From JAKAGZ01 sp964595355 (lineage in GTDB: Bacteria; Bacteroidota; Ignavibacteria; Ignavibacteriales; Ignavibacteriaceae), in contig CAZQQD010000047.1 in the NCBI GenBank assembly GCA_964595355.1, positions 1 to 24,189 of the forward strand: 24,189 bases of DNA, given 5' to 3'. The notes below the pieces were generated by a model. That model ran no database searches, was not told the DNA's origin, and was given only the letters and a program-made list of their open reading frames with translations. Position numbers and translations under genes: made by a program. Position 1 is the first letter of the stretch. Each line of letters opens with the position of its first letter. Of this stretch, positions 15,448 through 22,813 are shown piece by piece.

Positions 15448-17109
15448 ATGCACGCTATAGGGCTTTCCTTTGCTGATTGGCTGATAATAGCAATCTATTT
15501 TGGTTTTATTATCGGAATAGGCTTTTACCTTCGTAAGTACACAAAAAGTCAGGATGACTTCTTTCTTGCTGGTAGAAAAAACAGTTCGTGGGTTGCGGGA
15601 CTTGCATTCCTTTCCGCGAATCTCGGTGCACTTGAACTACTTGGAATGACTGGCAACACTTACAAATATGGAATGTACGTTGCACATTTTTACTGGATCG
15701 GGGCGATCCCGGCAATGCTTTTCCTCGGTATTTATATGATGCCTTTTTATTACAGTAGCAAAATAAAGTCCGTGCCCGGTTATTTAAAATTACGCTTTGA
15801 TGAAAAAACAAGAGTATTAAACGGAATTGCGTTTGCAATAATGACATTGCTAGTATCAGGAATTAATCTTTATGCAATGGCACTCGTACTGCACACATTT
15901 CTCGGTTGGAACTGGGATCTGAGTATGTGGATTTCTGCAATAACTGTTGGTATTTATGTAACAATGAGCGGTCTTCTTTCCGCAATCTTTACTGAAATAA
16001 TTCAATTCTTTTTAATTTGGTTTGGATTATTTCTTGTTTCCATTCTAGGCATTGTGGAAATTGGAAGCGTTCACGAAATTTTTGCGAGAGTTCCAGAAGC
16101 ATTTAATACATTGTGGTCAACTTCTGGTGATCCTTCACAGAACGGAATGATGATTACATGGGGGGGGATTGTGCTTGGACTCGGTTTCGTTCTTTCATTT
16201 GGTTACTGGACGACAGACTTTCTTGTTGTTCAGCGCGCCTTCTCTGCTAAGAATCTTCGATCTGCGCGTATGACACCAATTCTTGCTTCATTTTTTAAAA
16301 TGGCAGTTCCGTTTATTGTTATTCTTGCAGGGCTCATTGCTTTGGTTCTTGCAAATGATCCTCACAGTGGTTTTGCTTTGTTAAAAGATAACGGGCAAAT
16401 AAATTATGATTCCGCTTTGCCTCTCTTGATCGCAAGGTATTATCCGCGGGGTTTGGTTGGGCTTGGAGTAACTGCGCTACTCGCAGGTTTTATGGCAGGA
16501 CAGGCGGGAAACGTAAGTGCTTTTAATACTGTCTGGACATACGATATTTACAAATCTGTGATTAATAAAAAGGCAAGTGATGAACATCTTTTATGGATGG
16601 GAAGAGTTGCAACAGTTGTTGGAGTTACAATTAGTCTTGGTACAGCATACTGGGCAAAAAGTTTTCCGAGTATAATGGATTATATGCAGGCAATTTTTTC
16701 CTGGGTTAATGCTCCTTTGTTTGCAACTATGCTTTTGGGAATGTTTGTGGTGTGGATCACTCCTGCAGGAGCGTTCTGGGGACTGATTGTGGGCATGGGT
16801 TCTTCATTTACGTTGTATCTTGCAGTAAAATTTGCATGGATCAGCAGAAATTTCATAACACTTTCAAGTCCTGCAAGTGATATGGCTGCAAACTTTTGGA
16901 GAGCCTGGTGGGCCTGGTTGATCTGCTTCATCGTAACAATTGTTATAAGTTTCTTTACAAAGAAGAAACCAAAGGAAGAATTGGTCGGGCTTGTAAAAGG
17001 ATTAACTCAGGAGACAGTTAATAAAGATATACCTTTTATAAAACGTCCTGAGTTTTATGCAATTATATCACTGGTTGTATTAGTAATTTTAAACGTCATC
17101 TTTTGGTGA
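15448..17109 (+). CDS. Sodium:solute symporter (SSS) family transporter
   Basis: A 553-residue inner-membrane transporter with about 13-14 helices, the usual length. The SSS hallmarks are D-D-F-F-L-A-G-R (36-43) before helix 1, then helix 1 with G-L-A-F-L-S-A-N-L-G-A-L-E-L-L-G (51-66), and the helix 8 end T-Y-D-I-Y-K (364-369). The substrate cannot be read from the sequence; sugars, amino acids or carboxylates are all possible. Aligning helix 8 on the D-I-Y motif puts A350 and G351 where vSGLT has Ser364-Ser365 and PutP has Ser340-Thr341, so the classical Na2 hydroxyl ligands are missing. GAGG lies six bases before the ATG. It is followed after 13 bases by a small membrane protein gene, so the two are co-transcribed. 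Confidence 0.92.
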   Translation: MHAIGLSFADWLIIAIYFGFIIGIGFYLRKYTKSQDDFFLAGRKNSSWVAGLAFLSANLGALELLGMTGNTYKYGMYVAHFYWIGAIPAMLFLGIYMMPFYYSSKIKSVPGYLKLRFDEKTRVLNGIAFAIMTLLVSGINLYAMALVLHTFLGWNWDLSMWISAITVGIYVTMSGLLSAIFTEIIQFFLIWFGLFLVSILGIVEIGSVHEIFARVPEAFNTLWSTSGDPSQNGMMITWGGIVLGLGFVLSFGYWTTDFLVVQRAFSAKNLRSARMTPILASFFKMAVPFIVILAGLIALVLANDPHSGFALLKDNGQINYDSALPLLIARYYPRGLVGLGVTALLAGFMAGQAGNVSAFNTVWTYDIYKSVINKKASDEHLLWMGRVATVVGVTISLGTAYWAKSFPSIMDYMQAIFSWVNAPLFATMLLGMFVVWITPAGAFWGLIVGMGSSFTLYLAVKFAWISRNFITLSSPASDMAANFWRAWWAWLICFIVTIVISFFTKKKPKEELVGLVKGLTQETVNKDIPFIKRPEFYAIISLVVLVILNVIFW

Positions 17110-17122
17110 TAGGAGATTTATA

Positions 17123-17326
17123 ATGAAACCAATATGGTATTTTGTAGGCTTGATTTTATTTGTAATGGGACTTGTTCTCTTTATTAATGGAGTTTATTTT
17201 TTATTCCAGGGAGATGGGAAACAAACTGCATTGCAGCATTTACATCCCGATATATGGTGGGGTGGACTTATGATTATTGTTGGTTTGATATATATTATTA
17301 AAAACAGAAAAGTGAAAGTAGATTAG
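17123..17326 (+). CDS. Small membrane protein, likely partner of the SSS transporter
   Basis: 67 residues with two hydrophobic helices (about 5-28 and 45-61). They are joined by a polar loop containing Q-G-D-G-K-Q-T-A-L-Q-H-L-H-P-D-I-W-W, and the tail K-N-R-K-V-K-V-D is basic. The start is unambiguous: AGGAG (17111-17115) with a seven-base spacer. It lies 13 bases after the symporter stop, with no promoter between them. Other SSS and cation transporters have small accessory membrane subunits, so a stabilising or regulatory partner is a reasonable inference. I cannot name a family. Alternative: an unrelated small protein that only shares the transcript. Confidence 0.8.
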   Translation: MKPIWYFVGLILFVMGLVLFINGVYFLFQGDGKQTALQHLHPDIWWGGLMIIVGLIYIIKNRKVKVD

Positions 17327-17485
17327 TCTATGATCGATCTAGATAAAATCCAGAAAAAAATTAAAAGTATACAAAGAAGAATCTCAGCTTTCCCGATCGC
17401 CAGGAAGAGTAAATATTACAAAAATTTTTAAGGTAGAAATAGGGGAACCATTAGCCTAAATCTGAATTTTTTTTAATAAGATTAC

Positions 17486-19786
17486 TTAATTTTTCTTAAT
17501 AAACTCATTAAAATATTTACATTCCTTTAAAGCTTCATTATAGAATCGAGTATCAGAATATTGGTTCTTAAGAAGCTTAAAAAATGTTCGGTAATTTTCT
17601 TTCTTAACAGTAGTATCTTTTATTGTGCGGTAATCGTGAAAGTCTGCATAATTATTATAATATTCATTTTGTTCACATTTGGCAGCCATAAACGCACTTT
17701 TTGCAGCCAGTTCCCTATTCTGAGTAATACTAATTACTTTTTCATAATAATTTTTTGCTATTGAACAATCATAAAATTCCCATGGTTGTTCTTTGTAATA
17801 ACCCCAAAAGTTAAATTCACGACCATACGAAGATGCATCCCAGCAATTACCATAATATGTTATATTGTAATAGCCGTTTGCAATTAAAAAATAATATTTG
17901 TCGGCTTCATTTCTATTCGTATTAGCAAGACTGTCTAGTAGAAGCATTTTTCTAAGAAAGGAAAGTTGAGTATACACTTTTTTATTTTTGTTTTCAATAT
18001 CACAATCGTGACAATCGTTAATATGAATCACGAAAGGATCTGCCTGTAGTTTCCTGGAAGAACCCGCTTCTTCAAAACATTTTACAGCTTCCTTAAATTT
18101 GTGTCTTTGTATTAATAAAGTCCCTTTTAAGGCGAGTAGGTCTCGTTCCTTTTTACTATAAATGCTTAATAGAAATTTTTCATAGTCTGTTTTATTTGGT
18201 TTATTAAAAAAAGCAATCAAATCATCCAGCGGTTCTTTCGTAATGTCTCTTAAATCATAACCGAAATCATTTGATCCAATGCAAAGGTGCATTCTGATAT
18301 TGTCATGGTTCTGAGCATATTTATTAGCAAGTATGTATCTTACAAACAAAAATGCAGTATCAGTCTTTAATCTTTTATAACTGTTTAGCCATTTTAAATC
18401 GTTAAGTATTCTGTTTTCAATATCAGGTGTAATCTTGTTTAATGCTGTAACTTCATTAATTACTCTGAAAATTTTTATTTTGTTCTTGAAAAGAGAGTCA
18501 CTACTTGGCAAACTATATTCCGCCTCATTATAATATTTTATGGCTTTGTCTGTTTTACTCATTAAGGTAGATAAATATCCCGCAGCAAGATCCCACAAAT
18601 ACACATTGGGAGTATTTTTATTATCCGCAATTTCTTTAATAATCTTCAAGGATTCTTTATCATAATCAGTAAAATAATTATTAGAGTAACTCCATCTTTT
18701 ATTTTGAGAAACATAATAGCTGTAGCTATTATAAATGTAGCTGTTGTTATAATAATTAGTCGAAGGGAGTACATTTCTTTCAATTCTGTCAATTTCTCTG
18801 GAAAGCAATAGTGGCAAATATGGTGACGAAGGTTCCAGTTGGTATATATGCTTCATAGCTTCGGGGTCGTTGCCATCTTTATAAGCGTTCAACATCCATA
18901 ATGAGGCTTTTTCGCGAGCATTCTTACATAAATCCAGCGAGGCGTGAAATGATGAATCGCTAATAATCTTATAGCTGTCGGAAGCGATTAGTTTTCTGCT
19001 AGGGCATTTATTGAAAATTCTGGAAAACAAATAATTTGACTCAACAATTTTACCGAGGCTTTGCAATGCACCTGCTTTATGAGAAAGTGACCAGTATTTG
19101 ATTAGATTATCTGAAGTATCGTTGCCAAAGTAAGTATCATAAAGATTAACAGCTTTTTGAAAATAGTAAGAATAATGTGCCAGCCTGATAACCTGGTATG
19201 CATATCTTTGTTTTATGAATTTATTAGTACAATCTGAATAAAGTTTTTCTCCTTCTTCGATTAATTTACTCATACCGGTTGTATCTCTTTTAATATCACT
19301 CCAGTAATTATGACTTATTACGTAAGGTTCGCATTTCTTGGCAAAAACTAAATAATTTAAGGTCTCTTTATATTTGTGTTTTTCCCAGTAGGAAATCAGA
19401 GAATTCCCGGACCATTTTTTATTTAAAGTATCAACCTTGTTGTCCAGAAAGGAAAAAATATTTTTTAAGTCCCTGAGATCAGAAGGGTAAATGATTTTTT
19501 TTATATCGGTGATAGATGGTTTGTCATTAAAATAATTATGCCAGGAGTTAAGATTGTCTGTTTCAGGGTCAAGGGAAGTGCTATCTCCCCGGGTGTAAAA
19601 ATGGTTTTCAGAAAGAAAAAAGGGTTTAAGCAAAAGCGGCACTTTTATCAGGTCATGACTGAAAATAGTATAATAATCATCCGGATCAGGAAAATAGCCA
19701 CAACTTTTTGACTGGTTGCTGACAAATATGAAAGCAAGTCCGCTAATTGAAAACAGAAAAAATATTTTGAATATCTTTTGTTTCAT
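17486..19786 (-). CDS. Large exported alpha-helical, TPR-like protein of unknown function
   Basis: 766 residues. An N-terminal signal peptide (K-I-F-K-I-F-F-L-F-S-I-S-G-L-A-F-I-F) is followed by S-C-G-Y-F-P-D-P-D-D-Y-Y near 28-39. The rest looks helical, with stretches that read like tetratricopeptide pairs: about 175-225, 395-425 (K-A-I-K-Y-Y-N-E-A), 548-575 (K-E-A-V-K-C-F-E-E-A-G) and 675-705 (A-K-N-Y-Y-E-K-V). There is an unusual Tyr/Asn/Ser-rich segment at 343-372 and a C-H-D-C-D motif at 592-596 that could bind metal or form a disulfide. The ATG lies inside the end of the upstream lipoprotein gene (44-base overlap); GAGGGG is 13 bases upstream, rather far. No named domain is recognised. 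It probably acts in the periplasm or at the surface together with the lipoprotein. Confidence 0.8.
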   Translation of the reverse strand: MKQKIFKIFFLFSISGLAFIFVSNQSKSCGYFPDPDDYYTIFSHDLIKVPLLLKPFFLSENHFYTRGDSTSLDPETDNLNSWHNYFNDKPSITDIKKIIYPSDLRDLKNIFSFLDNKVDTLNKKWSGNSLISYWEKHKYKETLNYLVFAKKCEPYVISHNYWSDIKRDTTGMSKLIEEGEKLYSDCTNKFIKQRYAYQVIRLAHYSYYFQKAVNLYDTYFGNDTSDNLIKYWSLSHKAGALQSLGKIVESNYLFSRIFNKCPSRKLIASDSYKIISDSSFHASLDLCKNAREKASLWMLNAYKDGNDPEAMKHIYQLEPSSPYLPLLLSREIDRIERNVLPSTNYYNNSYIYNSYSYYVSQNKRWSYSNNYFTDYDKESLKIIKEIADNKNTPNVYLWDLAAGYLSTLMSKTDKAIKYYNEAEYSLPSSDSLFKNKIKIFRVINEVTALNKITPDIENRILNDLKWLNSYKRLKTDTAFLFVRYILANKYAQNHDNIRMHLCIGSNDFGYDLRDITKEPLDDLIAFFNKPNKTDYEKFLLSIYSKKERDLLALKGTLLIQRHKFKEAVKCFEEAGSSRKLQADPFVIHINDCHDCDIENKNKKVYTQLSFLRKMLLLDSLANTNRNEADKYYFLIANGYYNITYYGNCWDASSYGREFNFWGYYKEQPWEFYDCSIAKNYYEKVISITQNRELAAKSAFMAAKCEQNEYYNNYADFHDYRTIKDTTVKKENYRTFFKLLKNQYSDTRFYNEALKECKYFNEFIKKN

Positions 19787-20804
19787 AATTTTTTATTAAC
19801 CCCTCGTTTAAATGATAAATAGCAACTGTTATATTTTTATTTTTTAAATATTCAGAAATCATTCTTGCCGCTGTTAATGTAGTTTCAGGGGTAATTTCTT
19901 CGAGCCTGATTACATCGTTTTTAATGAATGATCTTCCAAAGTCAGTAAAGTTTTTTTCACAAAGGAAATGTGTTTTATCTAATTGCTTAAATTCTCCTGT
20001 TTCAAGCAGTTGTTTTTGGGTTAGGTCATTTATTAATCCTTTAATTTTATCCCTCCTGAAATGAACTCCCCAACTGAATGCAGGAAGAACGACGTCTAAA
20101 TTTAATGGATATTTATAAAAATTAACTAAATATCTTTTTGCGACTTCTTCATCAAATATTGAATTCCTGGTGCGATAGTCAGAAACATTGGACATATTGT
20201 AAAACATTAACATTCCCTTTTTTACAGGGGGAACACCCGTTTTCTTAAAGTATTTTACCTGATGTAGTCTTATAGTTGCGGAAATAATTATCGAATCATT
20301 TTTCGTTATTTTTTCTAGATCTGTGATTAAGCTAAAATACTTATTCTTTGTTGATAAATTCCAGTCGCAATCCAGTTGTATCTCTTTAAGCTTTAAGTTT
20401 TTAAAGAAAGCTGATTTTGTGGAAATCTTATTAAATATGTTTTTGCTTAATTGAGAAATTGAACTATCGGGGATATTAATTAAAGTCCGGTTTGTAATAA
20501 AGATTGTTGGAATAATTTCAATATCATTTACAGCAGGTGAATTTATTTCAACATCACCTACGGGAACTGCTGCCTTAATATTGTTATTCCAGTCGACATC
20601 AAAAAAACGCAAATATAATTTTTTAATATTTAGTGACTTAAGATAGGAAACCTCACTGGTTGACAGCTGGAATTCACCTTTCCAGAAATAAATAGCTCTG
20701 GTAATATTTCTATTATTCCTTTCAGAGCAGGAGAAAAATATAAATATGAAGGATATATAAAGAAATAAATTTTTTTTTGAAATCTTTGCAGCAGTTAAAA
20801 TCAT
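19743..20804 (-). CDS. Lipoprotein with predicted TIM-barrel fold, unknown function
   Basis: 353 residues. A hydrophobic leader ends in F-F-S-C26, a Bacteroidota-style lipobox, so the mature protein should be lipid-anchored. The sequence shows eight regularly spaced hydrophobic strands, each followed by a helix: R-A-I-Y-F-W, K-L-Y-L-R-F-F-D, I-I-P-T-I-F-I-T, E-I-Q-L-D-C-D-W (141-148), I-I-S-A-T-I-R-L-H, M-L-M-F-Y-N-M, L-D-V-V-L-P-A-F-S-W and T-V-A-I-Y-H-L. This is what a (beta/alpha)8 barrel would give. Acidic/aromatic strand ends (D69/D71/W72, D145/D147/W148, E334) are placed as in glycoside hydrolases, but I cannot name the family. It is the first gene of the operon and overlaps the 766-residue protein gene by 44 bases. 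Confidence 0.8.
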   Translation of the reverse strand: MILTAAKISKKNLFLYISFIFIFFSCSERNNRNITRAIYFWKGEFQLSTSEVSYLKSLNIKKLYLRFFDVDWNNNIKAAVPVGDVEINSPAVNDIEIIPTIFITNRTLINIPDSSISQLSKNIFNKISTKSAFFKNLKLKEIQLDCDWNLSTKNKYFSLITDLEKITKNDSIIISATIRLHQVKYFKKTGVPPVKKGMLMFYNMSNVSDYRTRNSIFDEEVAKRYLVNFYKYPLNLDVVLPAFSWGVHFRRDKIKGLINDLTQKQLLETGEFKQLDKTHFLCEKNFTDFGRSFIKNDVIRLEEITPETTLTAARMISEYLKNKNITVAIYHLNEGLIKNYETKDIQNIFSVFN

Positions 20805-21037
20805 TTTTTTTATTTTCTCTATTTAATCAATTTAGTATTATTTATTGATCTTAAATAAGATAAATAGAATCGCCCACCTTTTTTATTTTCTTTTTGGTTG
20901 GAGCTAATGCTAAAGTCTTTATCCTTATAATATGTTTATAAATATCTAATCTATTCCATTTAAATTCAACAGTGTTATTCTTTTACATATAGATTCGATT
21001 TAATTAAAAAGTGGGATATTCTATTCAAGGTATAGAG

Positions 21038-21091
21038 ATGGGTATAGCTTTATTGCTGGCCGTTCTTTTAGGTCTTTGGGAGCGGAACTAA
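21038..21091 (+). CDS. Tiny hydrophobic peptide ORF (17 aa)
   Basis: ATG 21038 to TAA 21089-21091 encodes MGIALLLAVLLGLWERN, a single short hydrophobic stretch with a charged end. AAGG (21027-21030) lies seven bases upstream, and the stop codon is the first arm of an intrinsic terminator, so a ribosome binding site, ORF and terminator form a compact unit. An in-frame GTG at 21011 could extend it to 26 residues. It could be a leader peptide, a type I toxin-like membrane peptide, or part of a small RNA with a chance ORF. Confidence 0.35.
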   Translation: MGIALLLAVLLGLWERN

Positions 21092-21117
21092 TTTTTATTA
21101 TGTCATTAGTTTTTTTT
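21086..21117 (+). terminator. Intrinsic terminator
   Basis: AACTAAT (21086-21092) pairs perfectly with ATTAGTT (21105-21111) across a 12-base loop, and the T-run continues to 21117 (eight T from 21110). The stem is AT-rich but the layout is that of a rho-independent terminator on the plus strand. No known gene ends here, which implies a short transcript carrying the 17-codon ORF. Confidence 0.6.
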
Positions 21118-21197
21118 ACAAAAAAATAGAATAGATAACTTTAAATTTATGAAATTTAGTAAGTAAAATTATTAAGAAAGGAATAATTGTTTTAGTA

Positions 21198-21317
21198 GTG
21201 AAAATTATATTGTCTCTGTTCAGTTTAGAATTAAAAATATTTTTAGAAGTAGATGGAGAACTGATTCAGTTTAAGGGCAAGGTTGTACAGGTTAAAACGA
21301 AGAAAATTCGGTGGTAA
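21198..21317 (+). CDS. Possible small protein or gene remnant (39 aa)
   Basis: A frame open from 21153 to TAA 21315-21317. From GTG 21198 it reads V-K-I-I-L-S-L-F-S-L-E-L-K-I-F-L-E-V-D-G, then E-L-I-Q-F-K-G-K-V-V-Q-V-K-T-K-K-I-R-W. The second half looks like a beta hairpin with a basic end. AAAGGA (21177-21182) is 15 bases upstream, too far for good initiation, and no ATG is present. It may be a decayed fragment. No family recognised. Confidence 0.2.
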   Translation: MKIILSLFSLELKIFLEVDGELIQFKGKVVQVKTKKIRW

Positions 21318-21365
21318 CAATAAAAGTTTATTTCTAAAATTGTTACCTCCGGACTTTTTAAGTCC
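21313..21365. repeat. Two tandem perfect hairpins upstream of the esterase gene
   Basis: GGTAACAAT (21313-21321) pairs with ATTGTTACC (21339-21347) with a 17-base loop. Three bases later GGACTT (21351-21356) pairs with AAGTCC (21360-21365) around a TTT loop. Neither is followed directly by a T-run. They lie 86 bases before the esterase ATG and could be leader RNA structures or operators. Confidence 0.55.
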
Positions 21366-21450
21366 TGACGTAATTTATGATATTTTTAAAAAATATGTAG
21401 CAAAACCGCATATTACTTTCTATCTTGCTTTTAAATAAAATAGGATAGCT

Positions 21451-22599
21451 ATGACAAAGAAATTATTTATTCTTTTCTTCCTGATCTTTTCTTTTCCCTT
21501 ATTTGCACAGAATGAGGTCTGGAACAAGTTGGATAAAGGTAATTATAAAGTTGGCTTTAAAGTCTTCTCATATTATGATTCAACGAGAACAATAAACAAC
21601 CCTAAGGGTTACAGGTCTGTCCAGATAAGCTGTTGGTATCCTGCCAAGGTTCATGGCTTTAATAAAGAAATGACTTATAAAGACTATTTTTTATTAAGTG
21701 CAGAAGAAACAAATTATCATATTTCGGATTCTGCAAAAGATAGCGCAGTGATAAATTATAAAAAACTTTTGGCTGGCAATGGAATTGATGAAAGTGCTGT
21801 TGATAAATGGTTTGAGCAAAAAATGTTAGCTGTAAAAGATGCTACACCTGCTAAAGGTAAATTTCCCCTGATAGTTGTTGCCCAGGGCAATTATCATTCT
21901 GCACACCACCAGGCTTTTTTATGTGAGTTCCTGGCAAGCAACGGATATGTGGTTATTACAACGCCTTCTCAAACAAGAATCACCGGCCAGTTAACGGATG
22001 TTTCACAGGCTGTTGAAAGCACAGATGATCAGGTTAAGGATATGCAATTTGCGATTCGTTCGCTCCGGAAATTCAATAATATTGATTTTAAAAACACTGC
22101 ACTGTTAGGGCATAGTTTTGGCGGAAGGTCAATACAGGTATTGCAAATGGAGGATAAGAATGTTAAATGTCTTGTAAGTCTGGATGGCGGACTTGGTTTG
22201 AATACAGCGGTTGATGATATAAAAAAAGCTTCAGATTTTAATTTCATAAAAATGGATGTTCCCTTACTTCATTTTTATGAAGATACTGAAATGACGTTGA
22301 AACCTGACTTTCGGTTGATTGATAGTTTTAAAAAATCAAAGAGATTTTTGGTAAAGATAAATGATATGCATCATTTCTATTTTTCAAGTCTTGGTCTGGT
22401 ATCTGGAGTAATAGATGGTTTTCATCCTCTTTCAAAAAACCTTGTAGAGAAATATAAAATGATATGTGATTTTACGAGGGATTTTTTGAATTCTGTTTTT
22501 AAGAGTAAGGATCCTGAAATGGAGAAATTAAAAGAAGAGTTTGCGTCATTTGCAGAGAAACATGATTTTCTTTCGTTTCAATTTAAAAATTCTGATTAG
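21451..22599 (+). CDS. Exported alpha/beta hydrolase, PAF-acetylhydrolase-like
   Basis: A 382-residue serine esterase/lipase-like protein. The signal peptide ends at about L-F-A-Q20. The nucleophile elbow G-H-S222-F-G-G is identical to that of plasma PAF acetylhydrolase. D245, in S-L-D-G-G, lies 23 residues later, the same spacing as Ser273-Asp296 in the human enzyme, and H307 or H308 (D-M-H-H-F) is the likely third triad member. An insert at about 75-130 is helical and charged. The substrate is unknown; short-chain or oxidised lipid esters are plausible. AGGA lies five bases before the ATG. The gene is monocistronic, with two hairpins upstream. Its stop codon overlaps the end of a minus-strand permease remnant. 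Confidence 0.85.
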   Translation: MTKKLFILFFLIFSFPLFAQNEVWNKLDKGNYKVGFKVFSYYDSTRTINNPKGYRSVQISCWYPAKVHGFNKEMTYKDYFLLSAEETNYHISDSAKDSAVINYKKLLAGNGIDESAVDKWFEQKMLAVKDATPAKGKFPLIVVAQGNYHSAHHQAFLCEFLASNGYVVITTPSQTRITGQLTDVSQAVESTDDQVKDMQFAIRSLRKFNNIDFKNTALLGHSFGGRSIQVLQMEDKNVKCLVSLDGGLGLNTAVDDIKKASDFNFIKMDVPLLHFYEDTEMTLKPDFRLIDSFKKSKRFLVKINDMHHFYFSSLGLVSGVIDGFHPLSKNLVEKYKMICDFTRDFLNSVFKSKDPEMEKLKEEFASFAEKHDFLSFQFKNSD

Positions 22600-22709
22600 G
22601 CCTTTATATTTTTATTTTTCCAGTAATAATAAACTGGCAAACCAAATTCCAACATTATTAATTCTGCAACGGCTCGTCTAGGTTTTTCGATTAAAGTATT
22701 TATTACAAT
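22596..22709 (-). pseudogene. C-terminal remnant of an amino-acid permease (APC family)
   Basis: Read on the minus strand, these 37 codons give I-V-I-N-T-L-I-E-K-P-R-R-A-V-A, then E-L-I-M-L-E-F-G-L-P-V-Y-Y-Y-W-K-N-K-N-I-K-A and a TAA at 22596-22598. N-T-L-I-E-K-P followed by a hydrophobic helix and G-L-P-V-Y-Y-Y-W-K is the ending typical of APC-superfamily amino-acid permeases (last loop, helix 12, short basic tail). There is no start codon. The frame continues to a TAG at 22785-22787, but the residues upstream of 22710 no longer resemble a permease. The stop overlaps the esterase stop by three bases. Reading: a permease gene lost all but its 3' end. Confidence 0.6.
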
Positions 22710-22752
22710 TTCATAAAAAAACTTAAATTCACGATAAGCGGACAATATTATC

Positions 22753-22813
22753 GACCAAAATTTATACTCCTTGAAACTAAGGCACTAGTGACCAAAATTT
22801 ATACTCCTTGAAA
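22753..22813. repeat. Pair of identical 24-bp direct repeats
   Basis: GACCAAAATTTATACTCCTT plus GAAA occurs at 22753-22776 and again, base for base, at 22790-22813. The 13-base spacer ends in CACTAGT, which with the next base makes the palindrome CACTAGTG. Repeats of this size near each other are typical of the multiple terminal repeats of IS21-family elements, or of binding sites for a dimeric regulator. No transposase is present in the window. They sit just beyond the permease remnant. Confidence 0.75.

Larger units (their letters stand above)
20805..21450. other. 646-base gap holding small ORFs and hairpins
   Basis: There is no full-length gene between the divergent lipoprotein operon (-) and the esterase gene (+). 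The left part (20805-21010) is AT-rich, with a TATAAT at 20926-20931 but no fitting -35. From 21011 on it holds a 17-codon ORF ending in an intrinsic terminator, a 39-codon ORF and two tandem perfect hairpins, listed separately. It has more structure than a plain spacer. Confidence 0.5.

Noticed and set aside
17330..17431. 33-codon basic ORF (M-I-D-L-D-K-I-Q-K-K) three bases after the small symporter partner
   Set aside because: It has no ribosome binding site and nothing recognisable. It is in frame with the preceding gene, so stop readthrough is conceivable, but nothing supports it.
17440..17476. Terminator before the T-run at 17468-17475
   Set aside because: Only a four- to five-base TAGG/CCTA pairing precedes the T-run, and it is not adjacent to it.
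22618..22642. Hairpin CCAGT/ACTGG as terminator of the esterase gene
   Set aside because: The stem is five bases, no T-run follows, and the bases are better explained as the coding remnant of a permease on the other strand.
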